A stretch of DNA of 64,000 nt from Echinometra lucunter (GCA_029962745.1 CM057162.1:9178408-9242407); one strand, 5' to 3'; counted from the stretch's first letter, positions 21,771 to 34,793 are shown. Notes: generated from the sequence alone by a model not told the origin. Numbers and translations: made by a program.

Positions 21771-22049
21771 TTTGATTGCTTTCTCAGCCGAACGACAAGT
21801 CCGGGACTTTGCCACACGTCAAAACAATACACATAAATAATTAGTGGAGGATCGCTCTGTTCAACACATACATGACAAAAGAAATGCGAAATTACCAATA
21901 TTCAGGCTTGATTAGATGCATGACAACATTTTAGAGACCATATACTGTATAGAACGATTCTGTTCTGTAATTCTTAACAATTCTGTTGCCTTTAGTAATC
22001 TCTACGATGCAAAACGTGGCCCACAAAGAGTTAATCAGCTTATAATACT

Positions 22050-24185
22050 TTTTTTTTTAATTATTACAGATTTTATTGCTTCACTTCAATGGACAGAATA
22101 TAACAATTTCAGGATAATAAAAGACAAATCATACATGAGTGAATTTCTACAATTCAGCAAGTACATAATGGGAATTAATCAATGTTTTCCATTTCACTAA
22201 GTGGACTGAAAGTTTGCCTTGTCTAATTGCAATAACTCTTTCTACTTTCTCCAAAAATAAAATATCTTTTTGAAAAAGCTTAAAGACCAATGTTTTTTCA
22301 GTATATTTTTGTCTGTAGATAAAGTATTTACCATAAAACAGAATTGTATTAATTAAACCATTCTTTGTATGAACTCCAAAACAAATATCTAAAGCCGAAA
22401 TTTGCATAGTAATAACGTTCAAATCAACCAGCCACTTGTTTACCTCATTCCAAAATGTTTTAGCAACCGAACAATAGAAAAACAAATGCATAAGATCTTG
22501 ACTTTCTTTCCTACAAAAATTGCATGTTGGTGAACTTTTTACTCCAATTCGAAACAAAAATTCATTAGTTGCTATTCTTCTATGAATGAACTTAAATTGA
22601 AAAGAACGTATCTTGGTATCCAGCGTAGCCTTGAATATTCTTTTAAAACGGTCTTGCCATTGAATTAACATTTCTAAACTCAAATTTAGGTCATTTTCCC
22701 ATTTATTTAAGTGATTTGTATCATTCAAACTTAAACATACCTTACTTACAAACACTGGATAGCAAAATTTTGTTGGTTTTTTTTTTTGACAAAAATAACT
22801 GCAATTTGTGGTCTTCTGGAGAACGAACAGAATTACAATGCATAAACAAATTTCGCCACGTTGACTTGATAGCACTAACAATAGCAAAGTAGCGCATAAA
22901 CTGATTAACGTTTAAGTTAAAAAATAGTTGCATTTCTCTAAAAGATTTAGGATTACCGTTCTCATTCAGAATATCAGTTATGAACTTTATACCTTTGTCA
23001 AACCAATTACTGAAAAAAATTGTTCTACCATCAATTTTGATAAATGAATTATTCCACATAGATTGTGCTGCAACCTCCTTGAATTTGACCGGATTGTAAT
23101 ATTTGTAGGAAGACCAAGCTATCAAGACATCGTGCCAAAATTGACCAACATGAAAACAAGTTACATCATCAGTACAAAAGTTACCATTGAAGATGAATTC
23201 TCCCCCGTACGAATTCACTTGGAATTGAAAAAATGTTCTCCACCTGCCTTTATTTTGGTTGTCAAGTACCCTTTTGACCCATCAAATTTTCAACGCAGTA
23301 CAAAAACTTTTAATATGGGTCATTTTTAACCCCCCATGTTCATATTCATTGTACATTAAATTTCTTTGATACGGTCTTTCTTCCCGCTACATAAAAAGTC
23401 AAAAAAAGACTTTTTGCAAAGTATCGAAAAAAAGTTTGCGGTGGATCTGGTAAGTTACTAAACAAATAAACAAACTTGGGAAGTACTAATGATTTAAATA
23501 TTGTATTTTTACCTAAAAAAGTCAAGTTGCGACAGTTCTACACTTTCAGAAGTTTATAAGTTTCTTTCAATTTAATGTAAAAATTTATAGAACAAATATC
23601 TGACAAATCGTGAATTGGGATTTGTATTCCTAAGTAATTAATGACGTTATCAACCCATTCTAAATGTAGTTCTCTACATAGTGTACCTCTGAAATTTCCC
23701 AGCCTGACAATCTTACTTTTGTTGACATTAATTTTTAAACCTGAAATGTTGGAATATTTAGATAAAATAGCCAAACAGTTAGAAAGATTCTGCTCATTAG
23801 CATCAAGATAAATCAATGTATCATCAGCATACTGACTAAGAAGTATTTCATTTCCTTCAAAGTTGATTCCCCGAATATGTGTACTCTGTCTTAACATAAT
23901 TCCTAGTATCTCAGCCCCAATTAGATAGAGGTATGGGGAAAGTGGGCATCCTTGTCTTACCCCCCTGTGAAGATTAAAAACAGGTGATGAGAATCCATTG
24001 TTTATAACACAGCTTTCAATATTAGTATACATCAGTTTAACAAAAAGATATAAATGTATTTCCAAACCCGAATTTATTCAAACAGATATCTAGAAAATTC
24101 CATTCAACCGAATCGAATGCCTTTTCGAAATCTATCGAAAAGACAATACCATTGATAGAGAATTGTTTGCTTAAATCTATACTTT
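22050..24185 (-). mobile_element. L1/Tx1-type LINE fragment (3' half, damaged)
   Basis: The minus strand has three consecutive pieces of one polyprotein, separated by frameshifts. At about 24185-23538 are the reverse transcriptase segments FEKAFDSVEW and RGVRQGCPLSPYLYLIGAEI and the catalytic YADDTLIYLD. At about 23218-22742 is a connection region starting NSYGGEFIFNGNFCTDD. At about 22887-22187 is a zinc-binding zf-RVT segment, CNFCRKESQDLMHLFFYC, followed by FWNEVNKW. That domain order is typical of the L1/Tx1 lineage. The 5' end (endonuclease, fingers) is missing. Two related copies lie at 33765 and 37542 in the opposite orientation. Confidence 0.85.
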
Positions 24186-24984
24186 TTGTTTATTACAGTT
24201 GCTTGTCGATAAAGCTCTCTTATTTGAGAGTATTACTTTTGTTTTATTTCATGTGCCAGTCGGTAGCTTCAAATAAGCCAAGTATTACAAAGTCTTCCAC
24301 AAAAAGTGAATGTTAAGTTAATTAGGTGCACTGAAGTAGGATGCACCTTTTCCATTCTCAATGTAAAATAACTGTTGTTTAATAGCATGCACTCCAAGCA
24401 ATAGTTCATATTGCTGGGATCATAAATCCACGAAAGCATGAGTGTTAAACTTCCTATTATGGTTCGTTCAAAGCACAGTTTGATAATGTTAATACTGAAA
24501 GTATTTCTGTAATTCGTCCCTATTTTCACGAAGTGATGGCCTTTTGGCAATGCCTCGTGCGCTATTTGTCTGCCAAGCAGGGTTTGAAAAATAGACTAAA
24601 CAATGTGCATAAATGGCAGTGATCAGTGGAACGAAGCGCGTCAGCGCCAAGGCTTTTGCTAACTTCCTGAGCTCATGCATATGCATGAGGGTCTTACACA
24701 TATAGCAGCTAGCGACGATCGCGACCAATCGTAACTGTTTTAACCGGGGTGTCTTATATGAATTCGTTCATTAAATTACGGGGGGGGGGGGGTAAATGTT
24801 CAAATGTACTGAAGAATGAATATCATTTAGTTCAATTTTCAATAAAACATATCGATTTATTGAAGAAAATAAAGTATTTGATGACAAGCTGTATTCATTA
24901 TTTGTTAAATAAGTAGATATTTCGTAAAATTTTGCTCTCTCCCTTTTCATTTCAACCTACGCATAGTAGCTCGTGCGATCAACT
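24186..24984. other. Intron of gene A, nothing recognised
   Basis: AT-rich, with a 12-base poly-G run at 24781. No exon or clear repeat border. Confidence 0.4.
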
Positions 24985-26580
24985 GGTTTGTTTGTTTGTT
25001 TGTTTGTTTATTTTTCACCGTGCATAATGCATAATAAACAATCACATTGACAAGAACAGCGTATTACATCAAAATAGATTACATAGTATGAACAAAGCAT
25101 AAACATAAATGTTTGAAGCGCAGAGTCCCTAGAATAACATAGTAGGTAATAAATTCGTTTCGTAAAACATGGCTTGAAATAAAACATTCATGATTTCGTT
25201 TAATCGACAGAAATAAAACCAAATAAAAATAAGAAAAAACAATGTTAATGGTGCCCCTATATCGTACTATACCTCCTTACCCTGTCATAAAAAGACAGAA
25301 ACACTTAGGTGTACCTCAAAAGCTATTATGATGAATATTTGGAGAGGAGTAATTCTTTCATATTCCTTTTAAATGATATAATAGTGCTACAAATTCGTAT
25401 ATGAGATGGTAATGCATTCCAAATGTCAGGTCCTACATATCTAATTGATTTATGTGCTAAAGCAGTTCTTGGTGTAAACAAATGGAAATCAGAAGAATGT
25501 CCAGATGGATAGTTATGAATGTCTCTATTCAAAGTGAAATCGTAACAAAATGATAAAGGCAATTCGTTTTTGTTTAAGCAGAACATGAACACTGCTATTT
25601 GCATGAAATGAATATCAGTAATTTTCAATGTTTTAGTCTAGAAAATAAAGGATCAGTATGATCAAATCATCAAAGTATCCAGACCTAGTACAGAGCCGTA
25701 CGGCTCTCTTTTGTACTATTAAAATAGTATCAGTGTTTGCTTTGCAATTTGCCCACTCTATGTTACAGTAAGAGATGCGAGAAAGAATAAAAGAATTGTA
25801 AATGATAAAAAAAAAAAAAACACGAAGCGGGACAAATGACTGCAGCTTGTATATTTACACCAATATACCGAGACAAACGTCGAGAAAGATCACGTACGTG
25901 CTCATGCCAAGAGAAGCACTCATCGACTAGAATTCCTAAGAATTTGGTGTTTTTCTTTTGTTGGATGGAAATGCTATCTATATTTAATGAAATGCTTATT
26001 TTTTCTTTCTGAGCACGATTTTTAAAGTATATGAAGATGGTTTTTATCCAAATTTAACGACAGTTTATTACATTTAAACCAATTTGATAATTTGGGCAGT
26101 TCAGTATTCAACATATGAACAAGAGTTTGTAAGTTCGGATTGGAACAAAACTGTTGGTGTCATCCGCAAATAATATATATTGCAATGAGGTGGAGACATT
26201 AGAAATATCATCAACATAAATCAAAAAAAGAGGCGGACCTAAAATAGAGCCCTGCGGCACAGTACATGTAATTGATGACATAGATGATTTTGCATTATTG
26301 AAGGTTGTATATTGACTTCTATAAGAGAGATAACGACGGAACCAATCCAATGGTATGCCACGAATCCCATAATGGTAAAGCTTCTGTAAAATTATACTAT
26401 GATCAAGAGTATCAAATGCCTTACTTAAATCCATACAAACTCCTATGTCATGTTCATGATTGGTTAAGGCAGATGATACCCTATCATATAACTTCACAAT
26501 AGCATATTCAGTTGAATGAAATTTCCTGAATCCATATTGATCATTAATTAAGTAACTTATTGGCAATCAAAAATGTACAT
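24985..26580 (-). mobile_element. Jockey/CR1-type LINE fragment with (AAAC)n tail
   Basis: The minus strand encodes a reverse transcriptase core: NDQYGFRKFHSTEYAIVKLY, then CMDLSKAFDTLDHSIILQKL, VPQGSILGPPLFLIYVDDIS and the catalytic FADDTN. The polyprotein C-terminus follows downstream (HNYPSGHSSDFHL, then YVGPDIWNALPSHIR). The 3' end is a (GTTT)n run on the plus strand (24985-25012), that is, (AAAC)n in the element's sense. Microsatellite-like 3' ends are usual in this LINE group. The frame is broken between the two parts and the 5' end is truncated. Confidence 0.85.
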
Positions 26581-27385
26581 AATCTATCAACTGGTCAGTT
26601 GTTATTGTACAACACGTCGAACGTTAGGCACACTTGAATAACAAATATTCATGAATTCTCTAGAATTGTCTACTCTGATTGGTGGGTATCGGATTCGAAC
26701 GGGCGGTTTGGGAGGCTTTCTCGGTAAGCTCCTTTGCATCTAATTATCTACCGTAGAGGCAGCGGAAATATAATACACAGCAAAAGAAATAAAATGCAAT
26801 AACCACTCAGGTTAGTAAAGACCTTGGTGCTGACGAACCCCCGGCCACGGATCACAGTTGTCGTGCGATTGGTCTATGTATTCAGGCGCGTTTAGGGATA
26901 TAACAGCACCAACTGCCTTGGCTAAAGGCCAACGAAGTGACGGATATGAGGAAAATCGCAAATTTTTCCATTTTGATTTTTTTTTTTTTCATTTTGGACA
27001 TCTTTAACTAACATCTTGAGCCTCACAGATCGGAATTCACAACATTGGTTTATTTTAGTCCATGGTTTAAACCTGGTTAAAAACTTGTATTAAATCTCAG
27101 ATTTAGACCACGAGCATTTCACAAAAGAGATTTAAATTAAACCATGAATTAAATACGTCATTATACGTCATCATTTTTAGTCTGCCCAGAGGGGTGTCTT
27201 ATGCATAGTTTATCTGCGGTCTAAATTTCTGCGCCTGCGTATTCGCTCCTATATCTGCCCATTTTTTCAACTTGACAAAGTTTTGACAAAAATAGCACAA
27301 ACCACCATAAGTTTTTTATGTGTCAAAAATGCCGTCAACAGTCAAAAGTCTTTAAAAGTACTTTACATATTTCAGATCATGAATA
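26581..27385. other. Intron of gene A, nothing recognised
   Basis: No exon. TTTAAACC/GGTTTAAA-like motifs recur at about 27060-27150 without a clear unit. Confidence 0.35.
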
Positions 27386-27387
27386 TT

Positions 27388-27708
27388 TAGGTGGTCTGTC
27401 ATCTTTGACAGATCACCTTTTAATTTCGTCAGAATTTTCTTCCTTTATTATTTATTTGGTGGTCTGTCATCTTTGACAAGATCACCTCTTAATTTCGTCA
27501 GAATTTTCTTTCTTTATTATTAAGTGGTCTGTCATCTTTGACAGATCACCTTTTAATTTTGCTGGAATTTTCTTTATTCTTAATTAGGTGGTCTGTCATC
27601 TTTGACAGATCACCTTTTAGTTTCGTTAAAATTTTCTTTATTCTTATTAGGTGGTCTGTCATCTTTGACAGATCACCTTTTAGTTTTGCTGGAATTTTCT
27701 TTATTAGG
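27388..27708. repeat. Tandem array of five hairpin-forming units
   Basis: Five units of about 63-68 bp start near 27390, 27458, 27522, 27587 and 27650. Each opens with GGTGGTCTGTCA, a TCTT loop and TGACAGATCACC, an inverted repeat of 12-bp arms with one mismatch, followed by a variable TTTTAATTTCGTCAGAATTT spacer with T- and A-rich filler. Unit two has a one-base change in the right arm. Open frames across it follow the repeat. Confidence 0.85.
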
Positions 27709-28149
27709 TGCCTATAACCGAGACTATCTCGCTTATTAATCATCAATTTTCGCCGAGATTTCGACATGTTGTAGCTAAAACAATTCTCTACAAATATGTT
27801 ATTATTATTGCTCATTTTGATGAGTTATAGTGGTCTAAATTCACGATCAATGGTACAATGTCAATTTTTTCTCATTTTACGTGTATTTTCTATGGGACAT
27901 GACCTTTACGTAATTCCTGATTCTACATTCTCGTCTTCTTTGATCAGCATCTCCCCTTTTTTCTGCTTGATTTTTGCTCACCTTTAAGTATGTTGCAGCT
28001 GAGAAAATTTTCTATCTTATGCATTCATGTGTTTTTTAAGCAAATGTCGAAAACATGTCGAAATTTTGACTGGAAAACCTAATATTAGAATTCCGTTTTG
28101 AATCTACGTGTTATCTCTATGAGCTGTTTTCAGGTATACCTTCAAAGTA

Positions 28150-28205
28150 CTTGCCTCATATGTTCAAGGTCCCTGGTTCGAGTCCCGGAGGGAAGGGGGC
28201 AGTTT
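28150..28205 (+). repeat. tRNA-derived SINE remnant (B-box half)
   Basis: The sequence TCAAGGTCCCTGGTTCGAGT followed by CCCGGAGGG has the T-arm and B-box of a tRNA, but no matching 5' half or acceptor stem is visible upstream. Best read as a SINE fragment in the intron of gene A. Confidence 0.45.
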
Positions 28206-28674
28206 TTTCCTTTTGCTTCCTTTTTACATGTTATATTACTATCCTCTTTAACTATATAATTACATATACAGTCACTGTCAATGAAATAAACTGCTGATTT
28301 TGGCCCGTTATGACAATTGCAATGCAGTGCACAATAGTTTATGTACAACCCTATAGAAAATAAGTTTGTATACAGTTTCTATGCATCATAATGACATGAA
28401 TGATGACATGTCCTTTTCTTTACCATGTACCTCAAGCCATTAAATGAGATTCCCCATTATCAATTCGTTTGTTGATGCATATCATATCCAATAAGGATTT
28501 GTGCAGTTTCCAATGTTACATAATCTCACACAGATTCATTGACACTGAGTGACAAAATTCCTGCAATCATAGAAAAAAACAAATAGGGCTATAGCAAAGG
28601 GTTAGCCAATCATGACAATGGCGTGGACATGAAGTGCGTTTGAATTTGTTGTTGCATGAAACGTTCTTACTTAC

Positions 28675-28749
28675 GGTTATTTTCGTGATGTTTTCTCCCG
28701 CAGACTATAAGCATGCAGACCGCGACTACCGCCACGAATATTACAGGTA
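28675..28749 (-). CDS. Gene A exon: transmembrane segment
   Basis: A 25-codon exon with acceptor TTATTCATTGTAG and donor GTAAGT, phase 1 at both ends. It encodes VPVIFVAVVAVCMLIVCGRK followed by HHENN: about 17 hydrophobic residues ended by basic ones, the signature of a single-pass helix with a stop-transfer charge cluster. That puts the Ig domains outside and the death folds inside the cell. The gene B exon (48687-48767) has the same shape. Confidence 0.88.
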
Positions 28750-29046
28750 CTACAATGAATAACGAACAAACAATCCACTTAAAGAAAACAGCAAAAAAAT
28801 TGATGCATTCACTCTTTATCTCTTATCTTTAATATAATGGTCATATAATTGTTTTATAGTTTTTACAAGAAAGGTTGTTAAGGTAAATTGTTATATAAAA
28901 TAAAAAATAAACACATCTCTTCTTTGAAAATAGAAATGTTTCAGTCGAAGAAACCTCTGGAAAGAGAATGGCACAAATGTAAGACAGAAGTTTACTAATG
29001 ATATAAGTGGCTGCTTTAGATGTTGATATGTGGCAGCAATGCTTAC

Positions 29047-29445
29047 CCGTAATCGTTACTACGTTCATTTCTCGGGGAGGCTTTTCTGTGGATCTGTTAG
29101 AATCATAATTGCGGTTCTGAAGAGGGGTCACGAAAACAGTCATCGCTCTTTCTGTCTGGTTGCTCGGAACATCTGACGCAATGCAGACGTAAGGTGTGTC
29201 ATGAGGCACTGCGCTAATGGAAACCGATTTGTTTCTTGTTCCATCGTCATTTGTCCATTCCCTGATCTCTCTGATAGGAATCTTTTCAGAGCCACGTAAG
29301 AAGAATAGATGCAGGTTTGGATAGAAGTCAGATGCAGAGCAAGTGATGTTGACCCAGTCAAGTGTAGAAATGACGCAACCATAACCCTCGATTTTTTCAG
29401 AATCTTTGCACTCTTTGATGGTGGGAAAGGATTCCAGGGGTGGAG
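29047..29445 (-). CDS. Gene A exon: C1-like Ig domain and stalk
   Basis: A 133-codon exon with acceptor TCAATTTATTTCAAG and donor GTAAGC, phase 1 at both ends. The Ig core carries WVNITCSASDFYPNLHLFFL (first Cys of the intrachain pair, then Phe-Tyr-Pro) and, about 55 residues on, HDTPYVCIASDVP (second Cys in a Tyr-x-Cys). The C-S-A-S-D-F-Y-P block resembles the C1-set C-x-x-x-G-F-Y-P motif of antibody constant and MHC domains, but the usual core Trp is replaced by Phe-Phe. Asn-Ile-Thr and Asn-Lys-Ser are possible N-glycosylation sites. A Ser/Thr/Pro-rich stalk of about 25 residues leads to the membrane. Confidence 0.87.
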
Positions 29446-29593
29446 CTTGAAATAAATTGAGAATGTGCTTTTTTTTTTCAAACTCTAAAAATGTATTTCA
29501 GATGAGGGGACATAAAACTGTAAACAATTAGATCAACAAGGGCAATGTTATATAACACACTGGATCTATACCACTTAAGAAATGACGTTTTTC

Positions 29594-29624
<31 letters not shown>

Positions 29625-30322
29625 ATCCTTGTATAAAATCTTCCGGCCTCAGATGAAGAGGTAAATCAATCAAGTGTATCACATCGAACGCAATCATACT
29701 ATAATTATAACATATCTCTAGCAAATCAAGATTTTTTTAAGAGTCTAAATTTGATAGAGTCTAATTCAAGTCGTTGATGAGACAGGAAATCACTCTCCCA
29801 GTGCCTTCGATTTGCTCTGGAAATACTACTTGCAGGTTCAAATATAGAATATTAATTCTTTTTGATTAACTAATGTTTGAAATTAGGCAGTAGCGTCGAT
29901 GCAAATTGACAACTACTATCTAAAATAAATTGGTATAGGACTTTTTTCAATTTTGATTATTGAATAGGTTTATATCACATTGGGAATACATCTGATATAA
30001 TTGGTATTTGACATTTAGCTTCTTGCATTAATAATGCGTAAAAGGTAACCCTGATAAGGAACAGTTGGAAGTCATTCTTATAAGGAAAGAATAAAATTAG
30101 CATCACTTTCCTCGCTTTTTCCTGATCGCCAAACCTTGTCCTTATCATGCTTAAGAAAACAAACCAATTTAAAAAAAAAACACCACGTCAGTAAAATCAT
30201 TAAACTGAAAATGACAAAGTATTTAGAAAAAAATCTCTCAGTTTTCCTTCGAAATAAGTGAATGGAGTGTGTTTTAAGATTAAGCATGCCAAGTTTCGGT
30301 AAAGGTGAATATATGCACTCAC

Positions 30323-30670
30323 AGAAAACACTGATGTCTGTGAAGTTGTGAATCAGTATCCCTTTGTAGCTTGATACTCTGCAGATGTATCTCCCTTGTT
30401 CGGCTATGCTGATTTCTTTGATGATTAAAGAGAAATCTTCGTTCATCTCCATGATCTGGCAGGGTCTTTCACCTTCACATAAACCAGTCACTGGGTCTCC
30501 TGGAATCCACGAGACCAGGTTGGGTGCTGTTCTTGGATCATCGCCTCTCTTCCAGTAGACAGCTAAAGGTGTTCCACGGAACTGACATTTCAGAACCACA
30601 CTGCCCCCTAATCTGACCGTTTTCTGTAAATCAGTGTACACAATATCGTCTGGTACACCGGGGCAGACAG
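30323..30670 (-). CDS. Gene A exon: V-like Ig domain
   Basis: A 116-codon exon with acceptor CTCCTTCTTTAAG and donor GTGAGT, phase 1 at both ends. Ig landmarks in order are GGSVVLKCQF (B-strand Cys), LAVYWKRGDD (C-strand Trp) and DFSLIIKEISIAEQGRYICR, the Leu-x-Ile ... Gly-x-Tyr-x-Cys of E- and F-strands with Glu in place of the usual Asp. An extra Cys pair in the middle (GLCEGERPCQ) suggests a second disulfide. A decayed copy of this exon lies at 34794-34885. Function by inference: extracellular ligand recognition, N-terminal to the C1-like domain. Confidence 0.88.
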
Positions 30671-32585
30671 CTTAAAGAAGGAGGATTAAAAAAAAACCCA
30701 AAAAACTGTACGATAATAGTTCAGCTGTAATGGCAAGAGAAATCTAAGGACAATCCCAGTCTGTTGAATGGATATCGTCTTCATTCTTTCCTTGACTCTC
30801 ATTTCCCCCAATTTTCAGTTTAGGCTCATCATCGACATTATCGCTAGGGATAGGGGAGCGGTATGAAAGTTCTTTAGATTCGGAAAAAGGGTATCTGTTT
30901 TAAGTCGTGAAACGGAGATATGATTGGGGTATCGCAGGTATCAATCAGGAGTAGGGCACAGTCGTGTCGTCATGGTCATAGTGATCATGGTGCTATTTTG
31001 GAAAGCTATGAAAAACTGTGATACATATATGTCCATTTGTACCCCTGCAACTCCTCCGGATCATGCCATGATTTGTGGTGTCTCTTTTTAATAATTAGCG
31101 ACATTCTCTGCATAATGATTATTTCAACATCATATTCTTTTACAAAGATGTCAGCTTCATATGTTATCAAAATTATGGAGATTGAGGTTGTTATAGTAGT
31201 AGTGACTTCCTGCTCGCTAAACAGCCTGCTGCATAGCGCCATTTTACCCAATAAATATATATTTCATAGATATGATGTTGCTTGGTTAAATTTTTGGTGT
31301 GCTCCTATAAGAACTATTTCTCAGATTATATAAATAAAAATGTACTATTACTTGATATTGTTTTATGTTTTATCATAATCATCTCTTTTTCTTTACATCT
31401 TCTACAACTCATCCAGATTATTTTTTTTCCGTCATCAGGTCATAGGCCTATTCATGTTTGCATGTTTCCAAATATTTTTCTTATTCTTTGACTTTTCTTC
31501 TTATATTTTCTGTTCTACTATCATAATATTTTTGCTTCCTTACGAATTGTTTTTCTTTCTACATATCCAACTCTTCCATGTTTTCCTTGCTCCTCCCATC
31601 CCCATTTCTCCCCGGTTACAGGTCTCTAATTTTTCTTTTAAAATCGGGAATGTGTTCGTCCTATTGAGAAGTGTAGTAACTAGGTGACAGAAAATCTCAA
31701 ACGAACGCCCTAATATGAAAATATAACTTGCTTAAACCACAAAGATAAACAAGAATCATGCTTTGAAAAAATCCGTTTTAGCCAAGGAAGATTTTTGTGC
31801 CGACTGCCACTACTGCACATTATACCCAATCGACCAACACATGCCCGTGTTGTATTGGGTTGCAATAGTCTCAATGGGTACTTGGAGCATTACACAGGGT
31901 CCGAATGTGGTGGTGAGCGAGTTATCTACCTGCGGAATCTAAAATTGCTATTTTCTTAAAACATTAACCTATAAAGTTATTTTTGAAAGTGCTTTCTTAT
32001 CTGAAATTGTTCTATACGTGTCATTTAAGAACTGTACCACTTTGGTGCTTCCAGATAAAAGTGCACAATTCTGCCAAAAATCGGAGCTATGCCGCAATAC
32101 TAACCACTGGTTTTACACAGGTCGCCAACTGATGCATTGCACTTGTTATACATCATCAGAAAAGAAAATGTCTACACCCCTTTGAGCCAAATTTATGTTA
32201 CTTTGTAGTATGCCGACTGATTCTCTTGAAAGTCTTTCGGCGTTTATCATTATGATAATATAGAAACGTTATCCAGCATCCCATTTGTTTTTATTGTATT
32301 TGCTATACAACTCATAATTTCAAGTTTGTTGATATTTTAGTGCATATCTTTGTACCTTAAGTCATTAAAAACACGAAAGCGAGAATAATCTCTATTCAAG
32401 GATTGTTAAATACGTGGAAATTCTTACAGTTTGAGCTAATTTGAAAGTCATAAGTGCATTAAGAAACAGTCTGAAACATAATAGATCAACACACACACGC
32501 CTTGTCACTTCGTAAGGCGTAATGAACAAAAGACAGGATCATACAAAGGAGCTAGAAACAGTACTTTGGAATTATTATTTTTTCC
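30671..32585. other. Intron 1 region of gene A (duplicated copy A)
   Basis: No further exon. A segment around 32100-32150 (CACAGGTCGCCAACTGATGC) has a counterpart at 35055-35075, so this intron belongs to a segmental tandem duplication with 34890-35536. Confidence 0.55.
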
Positions 32586-32661
32586 CTGCAATGTAGCATG
32601 ATATCATTACGACAATGCCAGCACGTATCCCGAGAGACGATCTTCTTCCATGAGACGTCAT
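32586..32661 (-). pseudogene. Duplicate signal-peptide exon with ruined donor
   Basis: The minus strand has ATG and 25 codons (MTSHGRRSSLGIRAGIVVMI, then SCYIA) aligned codon for codon with the intact signal-peptide exon at 35537-35612. At the point where that copy has the donor GCAG/GTAACA, this one reads GCAGGGAAAA, so the GT is lost and read-through soon meets a stop. It is therefore unlikely to splice to the V exon, although it is the nearer of the two. A sequencing error at the donor is the alternative. Confidence 0.6.
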
Positions 32662-33745
32662 CTTGATCACAGTCGAGAATTACTAGGTGAATAAACATAC
32701 ATATGTATAATTCATTAAGCCAACATGTGCATTTTAAACAAATATCACTTTATCATTCTAGAGCTTTGGCAAATACTTCATTCCAGGTAGAGGTCATTGA
32801 CAGACAGTGGTACTTTAGGACTTTATCAAAATCTACATCAAATTTTCATTGTGCCCTTAACGCCCATTTTCCTTTTTTTTGGGGGGGGGGGGGGGGCTTG
32901 AGCCTTCCGCCCCTCGTGAAACCGCCCCTGCTTTCAATTGCCCACATTTTCAAAGTGTCATAAAGACATTACCAATATTGACCAAGTTATTTTATGTGCG
33001 TATTTCTGTGCCTGATGTTTATGCTCTTATCCATGATGGAGCTATCACAGTGCATCATTTGCAAATGCTTTCTGTACGCTTGTGCATTGTTGTGTGAAGA
33101 TAACACAGACTAAGCTGTGTCCTAAATGTTCGTTGATGTTTGAAGAGACAGGAATGAAAATAATCATTGGCGTGAAGTAATGTTTATTCAAGTCAGTGTG
33201 CAGATTAGGCTCTCCATCCTATTCTGCCCCGTCATTATTGCCAATCGAGGGGGGGGGGGGGGGGGGGAGGTGTGGTTACATTCACATCGCATCTCATTTA
33301 TGTGACGTGGTTTTCATGCATACATCGTATCGTAGTGGTGGAAGTACTGTAGATAGGAGGGTATATAAATGAATTATTCCTTTCCGCCACTGTTCTATGC
33401 TTCAAATACACTCTGTTCTACATTTGCCTTTTTTCAGCATTGCATTGAAAAATTTAAGTGAAATTGAGTCAAGTAATATAACAAATGAGGCTTCGGCGAG
33501 TGAAAGCGAACATTCATTTCGGAAGAAAGGAGGGACGAGACTAAACAATGTATAAGGAGCCGAATCAATGCGTGAATAATAAAGGGCAAAAAATTCTTTC
33601 TTGAAATAATGTCTTATGCTTCTTCCTTTACATTTTTGCTGAAATTGTTGTAAGCAATTTTATAGCTTTGGATTAAAAGTCTGAGCCAATTCCAAATATC
33701 ATTTGCAGCCCTTGAGAATGTCTTGACTCGCTGGTGAAGACGGGA
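32662..33745. repeat. 5' flank of the duplicate signal-peptide exon (copy A)
   Basis: This stretch aligns with about 35613-37040: the same AACAAATATC leader segment, a poly-G tract followed by CCGCCCCTG and TCAATTGCCCAC blocks, a GTGCATCATTTGCAAATGC block, and TGACTCGCTGGTG at the far end. Its preservation marks the extent of the tandem duplication. Promoter activity cannot be judged by eye. Confidence 0.7.
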
Positions 33746-34793
33746 GGGGGGGGGGGGGGGTAAGACAAGGCTGCCTCTTTCCCATACCTCTTTCTAATTG
33801 GAGCTAAGATACTACGAATTATTTTAAGACAGAATACACAAATTCAGGGAATTAATTTTAAAGGAAATGAATTGATCGAAAGTCCGTTTGCTGATGATAC
33901 ACTGATTTATCTTGATGCTAATGAACATTGGCATTTTTTTTGCTATTTTATCTAAATATTCTAATATTTCAGGTTTAAAAATTAGTGTCAACAAGACTTA
34001 CATTGTGAGGCTAGGGAATTTCCGAGGGTACATTATGTAGACAGATGAACTAAATTTAGAATGGGTTGATAATGTCATTAATTACTTAGGAATACAAATC
34101 CCAATTCATGATTTGTCAGATATTCGTTCTATAAATTTTGACATCAAATCGAACATGATGAAAGAACTTATACATTTTTGAAAGTGTGGAACTGTCGCAA
34201 CATGACTCTTTTAGGTAAAATAACAATATTAAAATCATTAGTACTTCCCAAGTTTATTTGTTTAGTAATTTATCAGATCTACAATAAGTTTTTTGTTTTA
34301 TACTTTGCCAAAAAAAAAAAAAACTTTTCAGAATTTTTTATGGAGTGGGAAGAAAGACCTTATCAAAATACATTTTAAGTACAATGAATATGAACATGAA
34401 GGGGGGGGGGTTGAAAATGACTCATATTAAAAGTTTCTGTAGTGCGTTGAAAAGTTCATGGGTCAAAAGGGTACTAAAAAAAAGGAATACTGAGAACACT
34501 GTTTCAATTTCAAGTGAATTCATTAGGGGGAGAATTTATCTTCCATGGTAACTTTCGTACTAATGATGTAGTTTTTTTCCATGTTGGTCAATTTTGGGGA
34601 GATGTCTTGATAGCTTGGTCTTCCTACAAATATTACAGTCCGTCCAAATTCCAAAAAAAGTTACATCACAATCTATATATGGAATAACTCATTTATCAAA
34701 ATAGAGGGTAGAACAATTTTTTTTTTTCTTGAGAAAAGAGGTATGAATTTTATTAGTGTTATTCAGAATGAGAATGGAAGCTTTATATCATAC
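33746..34793 (+). mobile_element. L1/Tx1-type LINE fragment at the duplication junction
   Basis: After a poly-G run, the plus strand aligns with the minus-strand LINE at 23.5-24 kb: GTAAGACAAGGCTGCC (RQGCP region), GCTGATGATACACTGATT (catalytic ADDT, here FADDTLIYLD), AATGGGTTGATAATGTCATT and so on. The frames are riddled with shifts, and a 16-base poly-G replaces normal sequence. It ends exactly against the V-exon remnant at 34794. Confidence 0.8.

Noticed and set aside
27388..27708. CRISPR-like spacing of palindromic repeats
   Set aside because: Only five units, similar spacers, eukaryotic intron context and no cas genes; it is a satellite-like tandem repeat.
29140..29481. 113-codon minus-strand frame overlapping the C1-like Ig exon
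   Set aside because: It is an overlapping frame of the real exon; the Ig cysteines and splice phase belong to another frame.
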